A program made the translations under genes and the position numbers. From the NCBI RefSeq assembly GCF_012849095.1, contig NZ_CP051680.1:5890001-5954000 (forward strand): DNA of 64,000 nucleotides, read 5' to 3'. Shown here piece after piece: positions 52,592 through 62,342 of the stretch. Position 1 is the first letter of the stretch; every line of letters starts with the position of its first letter. The DNA is from Cohnella herbarum (GTDB lineage: Bacteria; Bacillota; Bacilli; Paenibacillales; Paenibacillaceae). The notes beneath the pieces were generated by a model. It was given only the letters and a program-made list of their open reading frames with translations, was not told the origin of the DNA and made no database searches.

Positions 52592-54586
52592 TCACCACAC
52601 CATTGTTCCGAACAGTCCTTCGATGATTTGAGTTATGCCGGTCGCTATTCGCGAGCGTTCCTGTTGGGGGACTTCGGCCTTGAGATAGTTGTTATATCTG
52701 CGGTTATCGAGAACGACGTTCATGCTAGGATCGATGGCCGCGTAAGTTAACGGCGTAGCGGAAAAGAGCTGTAACTGGACGTGGGTCTGCACGCCGTCCC
52801 ATTTTTTGCGAATGGATTGCCCGTCTTGGAACTTGAGCCAGATCGAGACCGGCTGCGGGCTGCCGCCGTATCGCTTCAGAAGCACGAGGCTTTCGTAACC
52901 TTCGCTAGTCTTGCGCGTGTTGATGTTATCGATCGCGTAATCGGTCATCTCTCCATGCTGGACGTAGGCTTGGAAGAAGTCGGTCCACTTCGTCTTCGTT
53001 ACGGATTCCACGACCTTCTGGAAGTCCGAGGAAGAAGGGTGCTTGAATTTGTAATTCTGAAAATAAGTCCGCAAAATCTTGCTCATCGTTTTGTCGCCGA
53101 CTTGACGCTCCAAGGAAGAAAGTACGAGCTTGCCGCGCAAGTAGACGTTCTCGGCGTACCTATCCGAGGAACTATAGCGCCAAGAGGACTGATGAAGCGG
53201 CTCCGGATGGGTCATATAGCTGGCTTCGATCGGCAGATTGGGAACGACGCCATAGATGCTGGCCATCAATTTATCTTCGGTATACGAAGTAAAGCCTTCG
53301 TCGAGCCAAGCTTCTTCGAATTCATTGGAGGCAACCAGCCCGTACCAGTACTGATGGGCGATCTCGTGGACTAGCGTGCGCTCCAGATCGTATCCGGGAT
53401 TGTCGTCCCGCGCGGCCGCGGCGGTAACGAGCGTCGGATACTCCATGCCTCCGGCTCCATTGCCGTCCTTCGGAGGAACGACGATGGATAACGTGGAGTA
53501 TGGATATTCTCCATACCATTGTCCAAGCTTGGCTAGGGCGGATTTCGCCGCATGCATGTAACGATCCTTCAAGTCCTTGTGGAGCGGGTCAAGGAATAGC
53601 TTGATCCGCACGCCGGGAACCCCGGGGGAAGAGAAGGAGTCTTCCACGTACTCGAATACGGGAGAGGCGGACCAAGCGAAGTCATGGACGTCGTCGGCGT
53701 AAAATTGGAAGCTTTTGCGTCCGCCGGATAGGACGGGCGCCTTCGTTTGGAAACCCGTCGCCGCAATCTTATAGGTTTCGGGAACATCGATGCGGACGCT
53801 GTAGATACCGAAGTCCGAGTAGAATTCCGAATTGCCGTGGTATTGATGCAAATTCCAGCCTTCGGTCGTTCGCCCCCGCATGCCGACCGTCTCGTACACG
53901 GCGACTTTCGGGAACCATTGTCCCGCCATGACGAAATCGCCGGCTTTGCCCATTCTCGCGAATACATCCGGAAGCTTAACGGTGAAGTTCATTCGCAACG
54001 TGATGCTGGATCCGGGATTAAGCGGCTCCGGCAGTCGGAAGGAAACCAACGTCCGGTCGCTCTTGTTGCCATCGTCCGGCTGAACGTAATGGAGGCGGGG
54101 GAGAAGCGTTTCTCCTTGCTCCGTCGTCAAAGCAGTAAGCGCCATGCTTCCATAGCTTCCTTCTTTCATTTTGTCGCCGCGCAGTTGCCCCTTGGATTCT
54201 TTGATGAAGGTGCTGCCGGGTGAAAATGCGTTCGGATAGAGATGTAAATAGAAGTCCGACACGGGTTTGCGGCCGGGATTTTTCCAGGTCACGATTTGTT
54301 CGCCGGACAGACTTCCGTTCTGGTCATCGAGAGAAACGGAGATGTGATACTCCGTTATTCGATCGCTGAGGACAACGGCTTTCGGTTGTTGGGGAGCGTC
54401 GGGTCCCGGATCGGCCTTAGGCTGCGCCGAAGAAGGCGTAGCCGTTACCGGGAGCTCGGACGACGAGGAAGCGGGCAAAGCATATTGGTCTACCCAAGCG
54501 TCGGCAAACCCGAATCGAACAGACATAATAAGTACAGCAGCGGCAGCGACGAAAAGTAACATTCGCAGCGAACGGCGCTTAGGCAT
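52592..54586 (-). CDS. M1 family zinc metallopeptidase, membrane-anchored or exported
   Basis: Gluzincin aminopeptidase-like protein of 664 residues. An N-terminal hydrophobic segment (about 10-28) serves as signal or anchor, followed by a Ser/Pro-rich linker. Zinc motif HEIAHQ lies near 407-412 and the third ligand in WLDEGFTSY; GAGGMEYPT takes the place of the usual GAMEN substrate loop. Start 54586 (MPKRRS) has GGGAGG about nine bases upstream. It forms an operon with the membrane protein gene. The substrate is unknown. Confidence 0.9.
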   Translation of the reverse strand: MPKRRSLRMLLFVAAAAVLIMSVRFGFADAWVDQYALPASSSSELPVTATPSSAQPKADPGPDAPQQPKAVVLSDRITEYHISVSLDDQNGSLSGEQIVTWKNPGRKPVSDFYLHLYPNAFSPGSTFIKESKGQLRGDKMKEGSYGSMALTALTTEQGETLLPRLHYVQPDDGNKSDRTLVSFRLPEPLNPGSSITLRMNFTVKLPDVFARMGKAGDFVMAGQWFPKVAVYETVGMRGRTTEGWNLHQYHGNSEFYSDFGIYSVRIDVPETYKIAATGFQTKAPVLSGGRKSFQFYADDVHDFAWSASPVFEYVEDSFSSPGVPGVRIKLFLDPLHKDLKDRYMHAAKSALAKLGQWYGEYPYSTLSIVVPPKDGNGAGGMEYPTLVTAAAARDDNPGYDLERTLVHEIAHQYWYGLVASNEFEEAWLDEGFTSYTEDKLMASIYGVVPNLPIEASYMTHPEPLHQSSWRYSSSDRYAENVYLRGKLVLSSLERQVGDKTMSKILRTYFQNYKFKHPSSSDFQKVVESVTKTKWTDFFQAYVQHGEMTDYAIDNINTRKTSEGYESLVLLKRYGGSPQPVSIWLKFQDGQSIRKKWDGVQTHVQLQLFSATPLTYAAIDPSMNVVLDNRRYNNYLKAEVPQQERSRIATGITQIIEGLFGTMVW

Positions 54587-54728
54587 ACGGATAACCCTCC
54601 CGTTGACAAGCATCTACGAGATATATATGTGGGTTGTCCGCGGATTATATCTTCGTATCGCAAGGAAAGTGGGATAAGCCGTAAGAATATTGCTGAAGCG
54701 TCAGACGCCGTTTCGCGTCGGGTACGGG

Positions 54729-54765
54729 AAAGAGGCGGCGCGGGATTTATCCGCTCCGCCTCTTT
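54729..54765 (-). terminator. Hairpin after helD
   Basis: AAAGAGGCGG pairs perfectly with its complement across a 17-base loop. Only three T end the stem on either strand, so it is a modest terminator candidate. Confidence 0.55.
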
Positions 54766-54798
54766 CGTTATCCGTTCGCGATCGAAATCATGCGATCG

Positions 54799-56886
54799 TT
54801 ACGCAAGCAATGGGGTCGCTTCGCCATTGAAGATAAGCGTTAACCGGTGAAGCGCGCGGGTACAGCCGACGTACAGCAGCTTGGCATCTTGCGGCGTCAG
54901 CGCGTATTGGCTGTCATTGGCGTTGGCGATGAGCACGGCATCGAACTCGAGGCCTTTGGCCAAATAGACGGGGACGATCGTCACGCCGCCGCGATATTGG
55001 GTTTGCCCTTCGCTGATCAGATTCGCTTCGATTCCGGCTTTCGTCATCGCTTCATGCAAGCTCGAGCATTCCTCGTCCGTTCGTCCGATGATCGCGATCG
55101 TCTGCATGCCGCGATCTCGATTATCCCGAATGAAAGTATCGATAAAAGGAATTTTATCGCCCGCGGCGTTCAGCCGTACGACGTCGACGGGATCCCCGCT
55201 TCGGAATACGGGTACGGCAGGCGGCAGCCCGGTGTCCGTATGAGGGAGAATCCGATTGGCGAACTCGATAATTTCCAGCGTGGAACGGTAGCTCTGCTTT
55301 AATACATGATAGGAAGGATACTCTTCCGCGAATACCGCGGATATCTCTTCCCAACGTTGGACGCCGCGGTAAGCATGAATGCCTTGCGCTAAATCTCCGA
55401 GAATCGTGAAGGAGGGTTCGTTCATGAACGTGTTCAAGAGCGCGATCTGGAACGGCGAAACGTCCTGCGCCTCATCCACGACGACGTGGTCGAAAACAAG
55501 TTTCTCCGCGCCGTTGAGCACGTAATGAATCCACGCGAGGGCGGTCAAATCTTCGGGTTGGACGAAGCCTTTTTTCAGATAGCTTCGCGTTCCCTCGAGT
55601 ACCTTCTTCGGAATCTCGTCAGATGTTCCTGAAGCGAACACGTCCTGATAGAAGGTTAGAGCGTCGGCTTTCGGAAGCTTGTTCGAATAAGCGCGAAGCC
55701 GCTGTTTGCCCGTCTTGGTTTTCTCCTTGCGGATTTTCGGATCGCCGATCGTGTTTAGCTGCATCTCCAGCCATCGGTTGATTCTTGCGTTTAACCTGTC
55801 CAGGCGGGGGGCCAACGGGTAGTGGCGATACTCGACTTCGAACCACTCGCGAATCATCTCCGCGGATAGAACCCGGCCTTCCCAAGCTTCGAATGGCTGA
55901 GCCTGAATAAAATGCTCTTCGAGACGTTGAAGCTTATCGTCCAGCATCTTCTTAAAGGCTAGAGAGCCTTTGAATCGTCCGGGCGTTTCATCGTCGATCC
56001 GAGGCCTGACGCCATCCAGGGAGAACCAGATATTCCCTTCCGATGAGTCCTTCGAAAGCCGTACATTAGCGTTTAATCTCTCCAAAGCCCACTCCACGAA
56101 GGTCGTTTGCTTGACGTGACCGACTCCGAGCTCCGGCAGAACGCCGGAGATGTAATCCAGGAACATCGTATTCGGCGCGAAAATAATCATCCGTTCCGCG
56201 CGAATCTGCTGCTGGTATTGATAGAGCAGGAAGGCAAGACGATGCAAGGCGACCGTCGTCTTACCGGATCCTGCCGCCCCTTGGATAATCAATGCCTTGT
56301 ATCTCGGCGCCCTGATGATCTGATCCTGCTCGGCTTGAATGGTGGAGACGATATCGCGCAGGCGATTATCCTTCTTATCCCCGAGCTTATATAGTAGAAA
56401 CTCGTCGTTCAAGCCGATGTTGTCTCCTCCGCGTTCGTAGCTGTCTACGATGCGGCCGAGTTTCCGATCGCGGATAGATAAATTGCGTTTGCGGTGGATG
56501 TCTCCGTGAATGATTCCGTCCGGTGCTTCGTAGTTAACGGGAGCATCGCCTCCGGTGAAGGAGTAGAATAGGCTCGCAACCGGCGCCCTCCAATCGATAA
56601 CGTACGGCTCGTCGGTTTCGCCGCGGTCCATGCCTCTTTTGCCGATGTACATCGGCAGCGGCTCGGCTTTGCCTTCCTCCCGGAAATCCAGCCGTCCGAA
56701 ATAAGGTTCTTTGGCAAGCAGTTCGAGTCGTTGGCGTTTTTCTTCGCGTTTTTCCTCGAGCAATTGTTCGGTGAAATCCTGCCCTCGGTATACGGGACCG
56801 ATTCCGGCGCGCTGCTGGTCGATCTCCTCGAACGTTTCCCGAAGTCTGCGATATTCCTCTTGGTGAAGGGGGTGCTGCGTTTCCAT
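54799..56886 (-). CDS. helD: HelD, RNA polymerase recycling ATPase
   Basis: UvrD-like superfamily 1 protein of 695 residues that frees stalled RNA polymerase. The long N-terminal coiled coil (about 5-60, rich in Glu/Arg) is the arm that enters the polymerase channel. Walker A is GAAGSGKTT (203-211), Walker B VVDEAQDVSP, and later helicase motifs are LGDLAQGIHAYRG, QSYRST and LAKGLEFDAV. GGAGG lies nine bases before the ATG. The length fits class I HelD of Firmicutes. It is divergent from ywhD. Confidence 0.93.
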   Translation of the reverse strand: METQHPLHQEEYRRLRETFEEIDQQRAGIGPVYRGQDFTEQLLEEKREEKRQRLELLAKEPYFGRLDFREEGKAEPLPMYIGKRGMDRGETDEPYVIDWRAPVASLFYSFTGGDAPVNYEAPDGIIHGDIHRKRNLSIRDRKLGRIVDSYERGGDNIGLNDEFLLYKLGDKKDNRLRDIVSTIQAEQDQIIRAPRYKALIIQGAAGSGKTTVALHRLAFLLYQYQQQIRAERMIIFAPNTMFLDYISGVLPELGVGHVKQTTFVEWALERLNANVRLSKDSSEGNIWFSLDGVRPRIDDETPGRFKGSLAFKKMLDDKLQRLEEHFIQAQPFEAWEGRVLSAEMIREWFEVEYRHYPLAPRLDRLNARINRWLEMQLNTIGDPKIRKEKTKTGKQRLRAYSNKLPKADALTFYQDVFASGTSDEIPKKVLEGTRSYLKKGFVQPEDLTALAWIHYVLNGAEKLVFDHVVVDEAQDVSPFQIALLNTFMNEPSFTILGDLAQGIHAYRGVQRWEEISAVFAEEYPSYHVLKQSYRSTLEIIEFANRILPHTDTGLPPAVPVFRSGDPVDVVRLNAAGDKIPFIDTFIRDNRDRGMQTIAIIGRTDEECSSLHEAMTKAGIEANLISEGQTQYRGGVTIVPVYLAKGLEFDAVLIANANDSQYALTPQDAKLLYVGCTRALHRLTLIFNGEATPLLA

Positions 56887-57009
56887 TGGGGTTGATCCTC
56901 CTTGCGTGAACTACTGACTTTACCTATTGTGGCGCATTTTCGAGAAAAACAATAGACTTATGTTTTCCGTTTTGTTATGATGTTGAGTACAGGATTGCCT
57001 AAAATAGGT

Positions 57010-57023
57010 AGAACAAACGTTCT
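57010..57023. promoter_or_regulatory. LexA-type box
   Basis: AGAAC and GTTCT are separated by four bases, matching the GAAC-N4-GTTC core of the Firmicute LexA operator; the outer bases are A/T instead of C/G. It lies in the divergent region, 98 bases before ywhD and about 125 before helD, so either gene could be in the SOS response. Confidence 0.55.
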
Positions 57024-57120
57024 CATCTAAATGTAAGAAAAAGGAAGCGGGTAAGACCTTGGATTAAGGGGTCTAGAGCCCGGTTTTTTCATATCTAGCG
57101 ACAAAAGATGGAGGATAACG

Positions 57121-57624
57121 ATGGAAAATCAGGACAAACCGGTTGAGAAGAAGAAGCTGTCGCTTAACGTGGTCAGCAACAAGGAGCACAAAGGATTCGG
57201 CGCGGGATCGATCGATTTGAGCCAGGTCGCCTGCGTGATTATCGACGAAGGGGTAGCCTATATCGATGTCGGCGCCATGCACGCGAAGAGCAAGATAGAG
57301 AAGGGGATCAAATTTTCCCCCGACAAGGCGAACGTGCCTAACGGACGTCCGGCTTGGATCGTCTGGGTAGCCGTCGACCGCAACGAGACCGGGTCTTATT
57401 ATGCCGGAGCGACATCGTGCGAAATGCTGATCGATACGGAAGCGAGAAGAGGCTGGAAGCTGTTGCCCGATCACGTTAACCGTTTGGATGCTTCGCTCAA
57501 GCGCAAATATATGCTGGATAATATCGGTCCCGCGGAGAAAGCGGCGCTTAGCAAGCTGCTTACGGAGCATAACGCGGAGTGGTGGGACAATTCTCCCCAA
57601 GCTTTGAAAGATTTGTTGGCTTAA
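57121..57624 (+). CDS. ywhD: YwhD family protein
   Basis: Protein of 167 residues matching the YwhD family of Bacilli, whose function is not known. Recognisable stretches are LNVVSNKEHKGFGAGSID, MHAKSKIEKGIKF and YYAGATSCEM. GGAGG lies six bases before the ATG. It is soluble with no signal peptide and forms a single-gene unit ended by a strong terminator. Confidence 0.88.
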   Translation: MENQDKPVEKKKLSLNVVSNKEHKGFGAGSIDLSQVACVIIDEGVAYIDVGAMHAKSKIEKGIKFSPDKANVPNGRPAWIVWVAVDRNETGSYYAGATSCEMLIDTEARRGWKLLPDHVNRLDASLKRKYMLDNIGPAEKAALSKLLTEHNAEWWDNSPQALKDLLA

Positions 57625-57642
57625 CGGCCGCAAGACGATAGA

Positions 57643-57686
57643 GAAGCCCCCAACCTGATCACGCCGATCGGTTGGGGGCTTCTTTT
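57643..57686. terminator. Bidirectional terminator after ywhD
   Basis: GAAGCCCCCAACC and its complement form a 13-bp stem, extended by GATC pairs, then TTTTATC. It also lies next to the stop of the convergent ABC permease gene. Confidence 0.9.
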
Positions 57687-57691
57687 ATCTT

Positions 57692-58846
57692 CTAGACGAA
57701 CATGCGAGTATCGTTGTTGCGACTGAACCTATAGATGGCAATGAGAGCGAAAGCGGCCGCGAATCCGAAAAGGATGGCGAAGTGCAAGCCGAGGTTGCCA
57801 AAGGTTTCGCCGCTCTGCAGCTTGTTGATGGCATCCAGCAACCAGTGCTGCGGCAGAAAGTTCGATATTTTCTGGATCGAATCCGGCATAATGTTCATCG
57901 GGAAGAAACAGCCCGAGAGCATGCAAGTCGGTATGATGATCAAGTTCTGTACCGCTCCGGCTCCCGCCGTACTCTTGGCGAAGGCTACCATGAGCAGGGA
58001 AAGCCCGACGGCCGCCAACGCGAACAGGAGAAGAACCGGAAATAATTGAGCGTACGGAACGCCGGAATCGATATGGAAGACGTTCTTCATCATGATCAAG
58101 GTGAATACGATCTGCAGCGTCATGATGAGCACGTTAACGATTACGTTGGAGAGGACGTAAGTTCTGGCCGATATGGGCGACGACATCAGACGAAGGAAAG
58201 TGCGGGACTCCTTCTCCTTCAGAATGAGCTCGGACAGGTTAACGGCGGAGAATAACATGAACGTCGCCAGAAATCCGATCGTTTGATAAGTCATATCCTT
58301 CTGGTTCGACGTGTCCTCGATCGTCTCGGCGTCGAGCTTGAAGTTTTGCGCGCCGTATTCGGCATAGAGCTTGTCGAACGTTGCCGGATTGCCCCGCGTG
58401 CCTTTGCCGATGGCGGCTACGTTTCCGATATAATTCTGCAACATGGATTTGACGTAAGCCGTAACCTGAGCGCCTTTCACGGATACGATATCCACTTGCG
58501 CTTCACCGGGGCTTCCCTTCCGCAAGCTATCCGCGAACCCTTGATTAAAGATCAAACCGCTGTCGAGCTTACTCGCGGCGATGTCGCCGCGCAGAGATTT
58601 CTCATCCGTCATCGTGATCTTAATTTGATTCAAGCCCTCGATGAATTTGATCGCATCTTGGGTAATGACTTGATTGCCGTCGTTATTAACGATACCGATG
58701 CGGAGCGTGTTTACGTTGGTGCTGCCGTATAGGAGCGTCGACACCATAATGCCGACAATCGGCAAACCGAGATACACGAGCCAGCTAGACTTGCTGCGGA
58801 ACGTATTTCGCAATGTTTTGCGAATGAGCCATATTATGTCTTTCAT
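57692..58846 (-). CDS. ABC-2 type permease (second of pair)
   Basis: ABC-2 membrane protein of 384 residues: one N-terminal membrane segment (about 20-42), a large extracytoplasmic domain (45-180) and five or six membrane segments after it. The architecture is that of exporters for drugs, toxins or bacteriocin-like peptides. The stop of the preceding permease gene abuts this ATG, and GGGAGG lies within that gene's end, so translation is coupled. It forms a heterodimer with the other permease. Confidence 0.9.
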   Translation of the reverse strand: MKDIIWLIRKTLRNTFRSKSSWLVYLGLPIVGIMVSTLLYGSTNVNTLRIGIVNNDGNQVITQDAIKFIEGLNQIKITMTDEKSLRGDIAASKLDSGLIFNQGFADSLRKGSPGEAQVDIVSVKGAQVTAYVKSMLQNYIGNVAAIGKGTRGNPATFDKLYAEYGAQNFKLDAETIEDTSNQKDMTYQTIGFLATFMLFSAVNLSELILKEKESRTFLRLMSSPISARTYVLSNVIVNVLIMTLQIVFTLIMMKNVFHIDSGVPYAQLFPVLLLFALAAVGLSLLMVAFAKSTAGAGAVQNLIIIPTCMLSGCFFPMNIMPDSIQKISNFLPQHWLLDAINKLQSGETFGNLGLHFAILFGFAAAFALIAIYRFSRNNDTRMFV

Positions 58847-59971
58847 TTATAATGCCTCCCGTTTACGCATAATTAGGGCGGAGATGAGAAGGAAAGCCGC
58901 GGCGATAGCTACGTTGATTCCGATTGTCGGCCAAGCCGCCGATACGTTATCCGAATAAATAATGTTCATTAGCGCATCGTTCGCCCAATGGAGCGGCGAT
59001 AGGTTCATAACGATTCCCATAATGCTGTGCGAATCGTCAAAAGGGAAATAAGCTCCTCCTACGAATGAAGCGATCTGGGTAAAGATCATAATAACCGAGC
59101 GGGATTTCTCTCCTTGGACGAGATAACTAACTCCAAGGCCAAGACTTACGGCCAAGAGCACTTCGGCAGTCAGGATAAGGAATACCAAGCCCATATGGTC
59201 GCCCCAGTTAGCGTGGAACGCGAATTTGCTGACCAGAATAATAATCGATACGCACATCAGGTTAATGACCGTGCATCCGATGACTTTGCCCGCGAACAGT
59301 TCCCCCTTGCTAATGGGTGCAGCCATTAAGCGAGTGGCCGTTTGGCGGGTTCTCTCGCTGCGGAATAAGAAGGAGCCCGACAATGCGGAGTAAAGAGCGA
59401 TCATCGTCGTCATGGAAACGGCGTAATAATCCATGGCGTCGGGAGTTTTGTCGGGATCTAACGAAGTTTCATTGACGAATTTATCGTTCGATTGAATGCT
59501 TGCCATGACCGCCTTCGCTTCCGAAGGAGTCGATTTGAGCGCCGAAGCGGCCAAGTTGTAACGATCGGCGAATGCGGTAAGCATTCCTTGGAGAATATTG
59601 CTTTCGAGCGATTGCTTGCTGTTTCCGTAGAATTTCAACCCTTCGGCGTCGATCTCGACGTATGCCGTGTATTGTCCGTCTTTAATGAGATCCCGGCCGT
59701 TCATTCCGGCTTCCGCAGGATCGATCCGGACGCCTTGCTTTTCGATTTCGTGGGAGAAGCTTTGCCAAGCTTGCGTCAATTGCGGCTGGTTGGCGTTGAT
59801 CTTATAGAGGAGTTGCATCTCTCCGACAAAGGCGTTGCTAGAGAACGCATTCGATAACGCGGTACCGAGAATGAGCATTAATACGATTGGGAAGGCGAGC
59901 ATGAATAGCAACGTTCGCCGCTCTCTCGTTGCGGATTTGATCTCTTTAATCGCGACATTCAGAATATTCAT
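58847..59971 (-). CDS. ABC-2 type permease (first of pair)
   Basis: ABC-2 membrane protein of 374 residues with the same layout as its neighbour: N-terminal segment, large outer domain (about 45-185) and a C-terminal membrane block including PISKGELFAGKVIG. GGAGG lies nine bases before the ATG at 59971. It follows the ATPase gene by 14 bases. The transported compound is unknown; antibiotic or peptide export is typical of such two-permease sets under a two-component system. Confidence 0.9.
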   Translation of the reverse strand: MNILNVAIKEIKSATRERRTLLFMLAFPIVLMLILGTALSNAFSSNAFVGEMQLLYKINANQPQLTQAWQSFSHEIEKQGVRIDPAEAGMNGRDLIKDGQYTAYVEIDAEGLKFYGNSKQSLESNILQGMLTAFADRYNLAASALKSTPSEAKAVMASIQSNDKFVNETSLDPDKTPDAMDYYAVSMTTMIALYSALSGSFLFRSERTRQTATRLMAAPISKGELFAGKVIGCTVINLMCVSIIILVSKFAFHANWGDHMGLVFLILTAEVLLAVSLGLGVSYLVQGEKSRSVIMIFTQIASFVGGAYFPFDDSHSIMGIVMNLSPLHWANDALMNIIYSDNVSAAWPTIGINVAIAAAFLLISALIMRKREAL

Positions 59972-59985
59972 AACGACTCGCCTCC

Positions 59986-60921
59986 TTAGTCTCTTAGATT
60001 CCGCCCGGTCAAGGTAAGGAATACGGTCTCCAGATTCGGTGCTTGCTCTTCGACCGAACGGATTTCGATTCCGTCTTTGATCAACTTCTGGATGACGAGG
60101 TTGAGATTGTTGATTTCGCCTTTGGAGTTGATCTTGATCGTGTTATCTTCGAGTTGCGCGGAGATGACGCCTTGAATTTGTTTCAGTGAATCGATATTTA
60201 CCGAGTCGGTAGCTTTGATCTCGATCCAGATGTTCTTCGTATCGGTAATGATCGCTTTCAGCTGTTCCTTCGTGCCGTCGGCGATGATCTTGCCATGATC
60301 GACGATGGCGATGCGAGTGCAGATTTCCTCGACTTCTTCCATGTAATGGCTCGTATAGATAATCGTGCATCCCATCTGATTCAGCTTGCGGACCGAGTTC
60401 AAGATGTAGTTGCGGGATTGGGGGTCGATTCCGACCGTCGGTTCATCCATGATGATGAGCTTCGGTCTGTGCGCTATGGCGCAAGCGATGTTAAGTCTGC
60501 GCTTCATGCCTCCGGAGAAATTTTTCGGAAAACTCTTCGCCTTGTCGCCGAGACCGACGAAATCGAGCGCCTCCTCGGTTCGTTCCTTCAGCAGATTTCC
60601 TCTCAATCCGTATAATCCGGCGAAAAAGCTCACATTCTCGTAGGAGGTCATGTTCTCGTAAATGGAAATGTCCTGAGGGACGATGCCGATGTTCATCTTG
60701 GCGAACTTGCCGTTAGCTGCAAGGCTGCGGCCGAGAATATCGATTTCGCCTTTGGTGCTGCGCAGCAAGGAGGAGATCATGTTGATCGTCGTGCTCTTGC
60801 CCGCTCCGTTCGCGCCGAGGAACCCGAAAATTTCTCCTTCGCGAATGCTGAGCGACATATTATCCACGGCGATGAAATCGCCGAATTTCTTGGTCAAGTT
60901 ACGAATCTCTAATACGTTCAT
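59986..60921 (-). CDS. ABC exporter ATPase
   Basis: ATPase of 311 residues of the drug/antibiotic exporter type. Walker A GANGAGKST, signature NFSGGMKRRL, Walker B LIIMDEPTVGID and switch His in YTSHYMEE; the extra C-terminal domain (about 220-305) is usual for DrrA-like proteins. Start 60921 (MNVLEI) has CGGAG eight bases upstream; GTG 60930 lies too close to that site. A repeat element separates it from the two-component genes. Confidence 0.92.
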   Translation of the reverse strand: MNVLEIRNLTKKFGDFIAVDNMSLSIREGEIFGFLGANGAGKSTTINMISSLLRSTKGEIDILGRSLAANGKFAKMNIGIVPQDISIYENMTSYENVSFFAGLYGLRGNLLKERTEEALDFVGLGDKAKSFPKNFSGGMKRRLNIACAIAHRPKLIIMDEPTVGIDPQSRNYILNSVRKLNQMGCTIIYTSHYMEEVEEICTRIAIVDHGKIIADGTKEQLKAIITDTKNIWIEIKATDSVNIDSLKQIQGVISAQLEDNTIKINSKGEINNLNLVIQKLIKDGIEIRSVEEQAPNLETVFLTLTGRNLRD

Positions 60922-60950
60922 CCGAATCACTCCGTTTGGGTTAAGTTAGT

Positions 60951-61118
60951 GTTCAAAAAGTCAGGTTTTCAGCACCGAGAAGGTTGGATGAAGCTAGGAA
61001 CTGAGGAGCGGAGCGTAGGAAAAGCCTACGTGAGCACCGGAAGGCCCGGCTGAATTCAAGATTCGATGTCGTATCCGCTTCTTGCTTCGCTCCGTGATCA
61101 AAAGATGACTTTTTGAAC
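60951..61118 (+). repeat. Intergenic repeat element, copy B (terminal inverted repeats)
   Basis: 168 bp starting GTTCAAAAAGTCAG and ending ATGACTTTTTGAAC, so the two ends are nearly perfect inverted repeats. Internal blocks CAGCACCGAG and TTCAAGATTCGATGTCG match copy A at 8357-8501 in the opposite orientation. The middle differs in length and sequence, with its own small hairpin (GTAGGAAAAGCCTAC). It is non-coding and lies between the histidine kinase and ATPase genes. Confidence 0.85.
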
Positions 61119-61218
61119 TACCTTTATAAGAGAATTGTAATGAAATAGGGTGCCCTTATGTCAGTGCATAAGTTCACCCTTTCATATGACAATCTTCATA
61201 TTCGCGACATGACTAAGG

Positions 61219-62328
61219 TCACCCTCTCCCGACAGGGAGGAGAGTCGTCACGCTGAAACCTTTCGTTCCATCGACGATGACGGTTCCTCCCGCGGCTGCC
61301 GCTCTTTCCTCCATGCCGGCGATGCCAAGTCCCTTAATCACTTTATCCGTACCGATTCCGTTATCCGTTACGACCGCTTTAATGAATTTGTTGAGAACAT
61401 GGACTTCGATATGAATTCCAGTCGCCTGGCCGTATTTGAGCGAATTCGTGATCGATTCCATCGCGTTCTCTTGAATGATTTTCCACTGAATGGGCGTGAT
61501 GGCGTCCATATTCCCTTCGTGGGATAACGTCGCGCGAAGGGCGGTCTTGACCGACAGATCGTCCACGATCAGCCGCAGACGGTTAATTCCGAGCTCTTGG
61601 GATTTCGGCTTTATGTCTCTAAGCGTCAGCCGGATTCGCTCCAGCCCTTCCTTGGAGATGGAGATCGCGTTCCGAAGTAACGTAGCGGCCTTGTCCGGAT
61701 CCGTGCCGAGCAGCCGCTTGGATGCTTCCATTTGAATAAGAGCGCCGGCCATCGAATGGCCGATGTCGTCGTGAATTTGCTGGGAGACGCGGTTGCGTTC
61801 CTCCAGTTTGATCGTATACTCGGACTGGCGCATATACTCCTTGTTCTCGTTAAGGGATCGGCTGAGCTTCTGTATGTCCGCGCGCATCGTTTCCCGTTCG
61901 TTCTGAAGGCGCAGCATTTTCTCGATCGAGGCGTGCCCTCCGGCATGAACTAGCAGGCTGAGAAATGCGGCCAGCAAGTAAACGGCAATCAGCGAGGAAG
62001 GGACGAGAGGAATCGGCGCAAGTAAAGCGAGTGCGAACGCGATTTTCTTCTTATTGACCATCCACGCAAGCTCATAGAGATTAATCGGCAACAAGAGGAT
62101 GAATGCCGGAATAAGCCAATAAGAGCAAACGATCGTAAAAGCAGCCGACAGGGCGATAAGCAACAGTCTCGGCTCCGTACGTTTAAGGATCGGAATCGGG
62201 ACATTGATGCAAATATAGATTAATGCGATAAGCACATGCCAGGCATCGAACTTAGAAGCCGAGAACAAGGAGACGGCGATGATGTATGCAAGCAAACCGG
62301 CTTTATTGCCGATGATCCAATTATCCAT
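61219..62328 (-). CDS. Sensor histidine kinase (HisKA_3 type)
   Basis: Kinase of 369 residues with about five membrane segments in the first 130 residues and almost no outer loop, then a coiled coil. The HisKA_3 box is ERNRVSQQIHDDIGHS, with the His phosphorylated, and HATPase motifs are NAMESITNSLKYG and VTDNGIG. This resembles DesK/LiaS-type sensors of membrane stress. GGAGAG lies nine bases before the ATG, 14 bases after the response regulator gene ends. Confidence 0.93.
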   Translation of the reverse strand: MDNWIIGNKAGLLAYIIAVSLFSASKFDAWHVLIALIYICINVPIPILKRTEPRLLLIALSAAFTIVCSYWLIPAFILLLPINLYELAWMVNKKKIAFALALLAPIPLVPSSLIAVYLLAAFLSLLVHAGGHASIEKMLRLQNERETMRADIQKLSRSLNENKEYMRQSEYTIKLEERNRVSQQIHDDIGHSMAGALIQMEASKRLLGTDPDKAATLLRNAISISKEGLERIRLTLRDIKPKSQELGINRLRLIVDDLSVKTALRATLSHEGNMDAITPIQWKIIQENAMESITNSLKYGQATGIHIEVHVLNKFIKAVVTDNGIGTDKVIKGLGIAGMEERAAAAGGTVIVDGTKGFSVTTLLPVGRG

Positions 62329-62342
62329 GAAAAAGAACTCTC

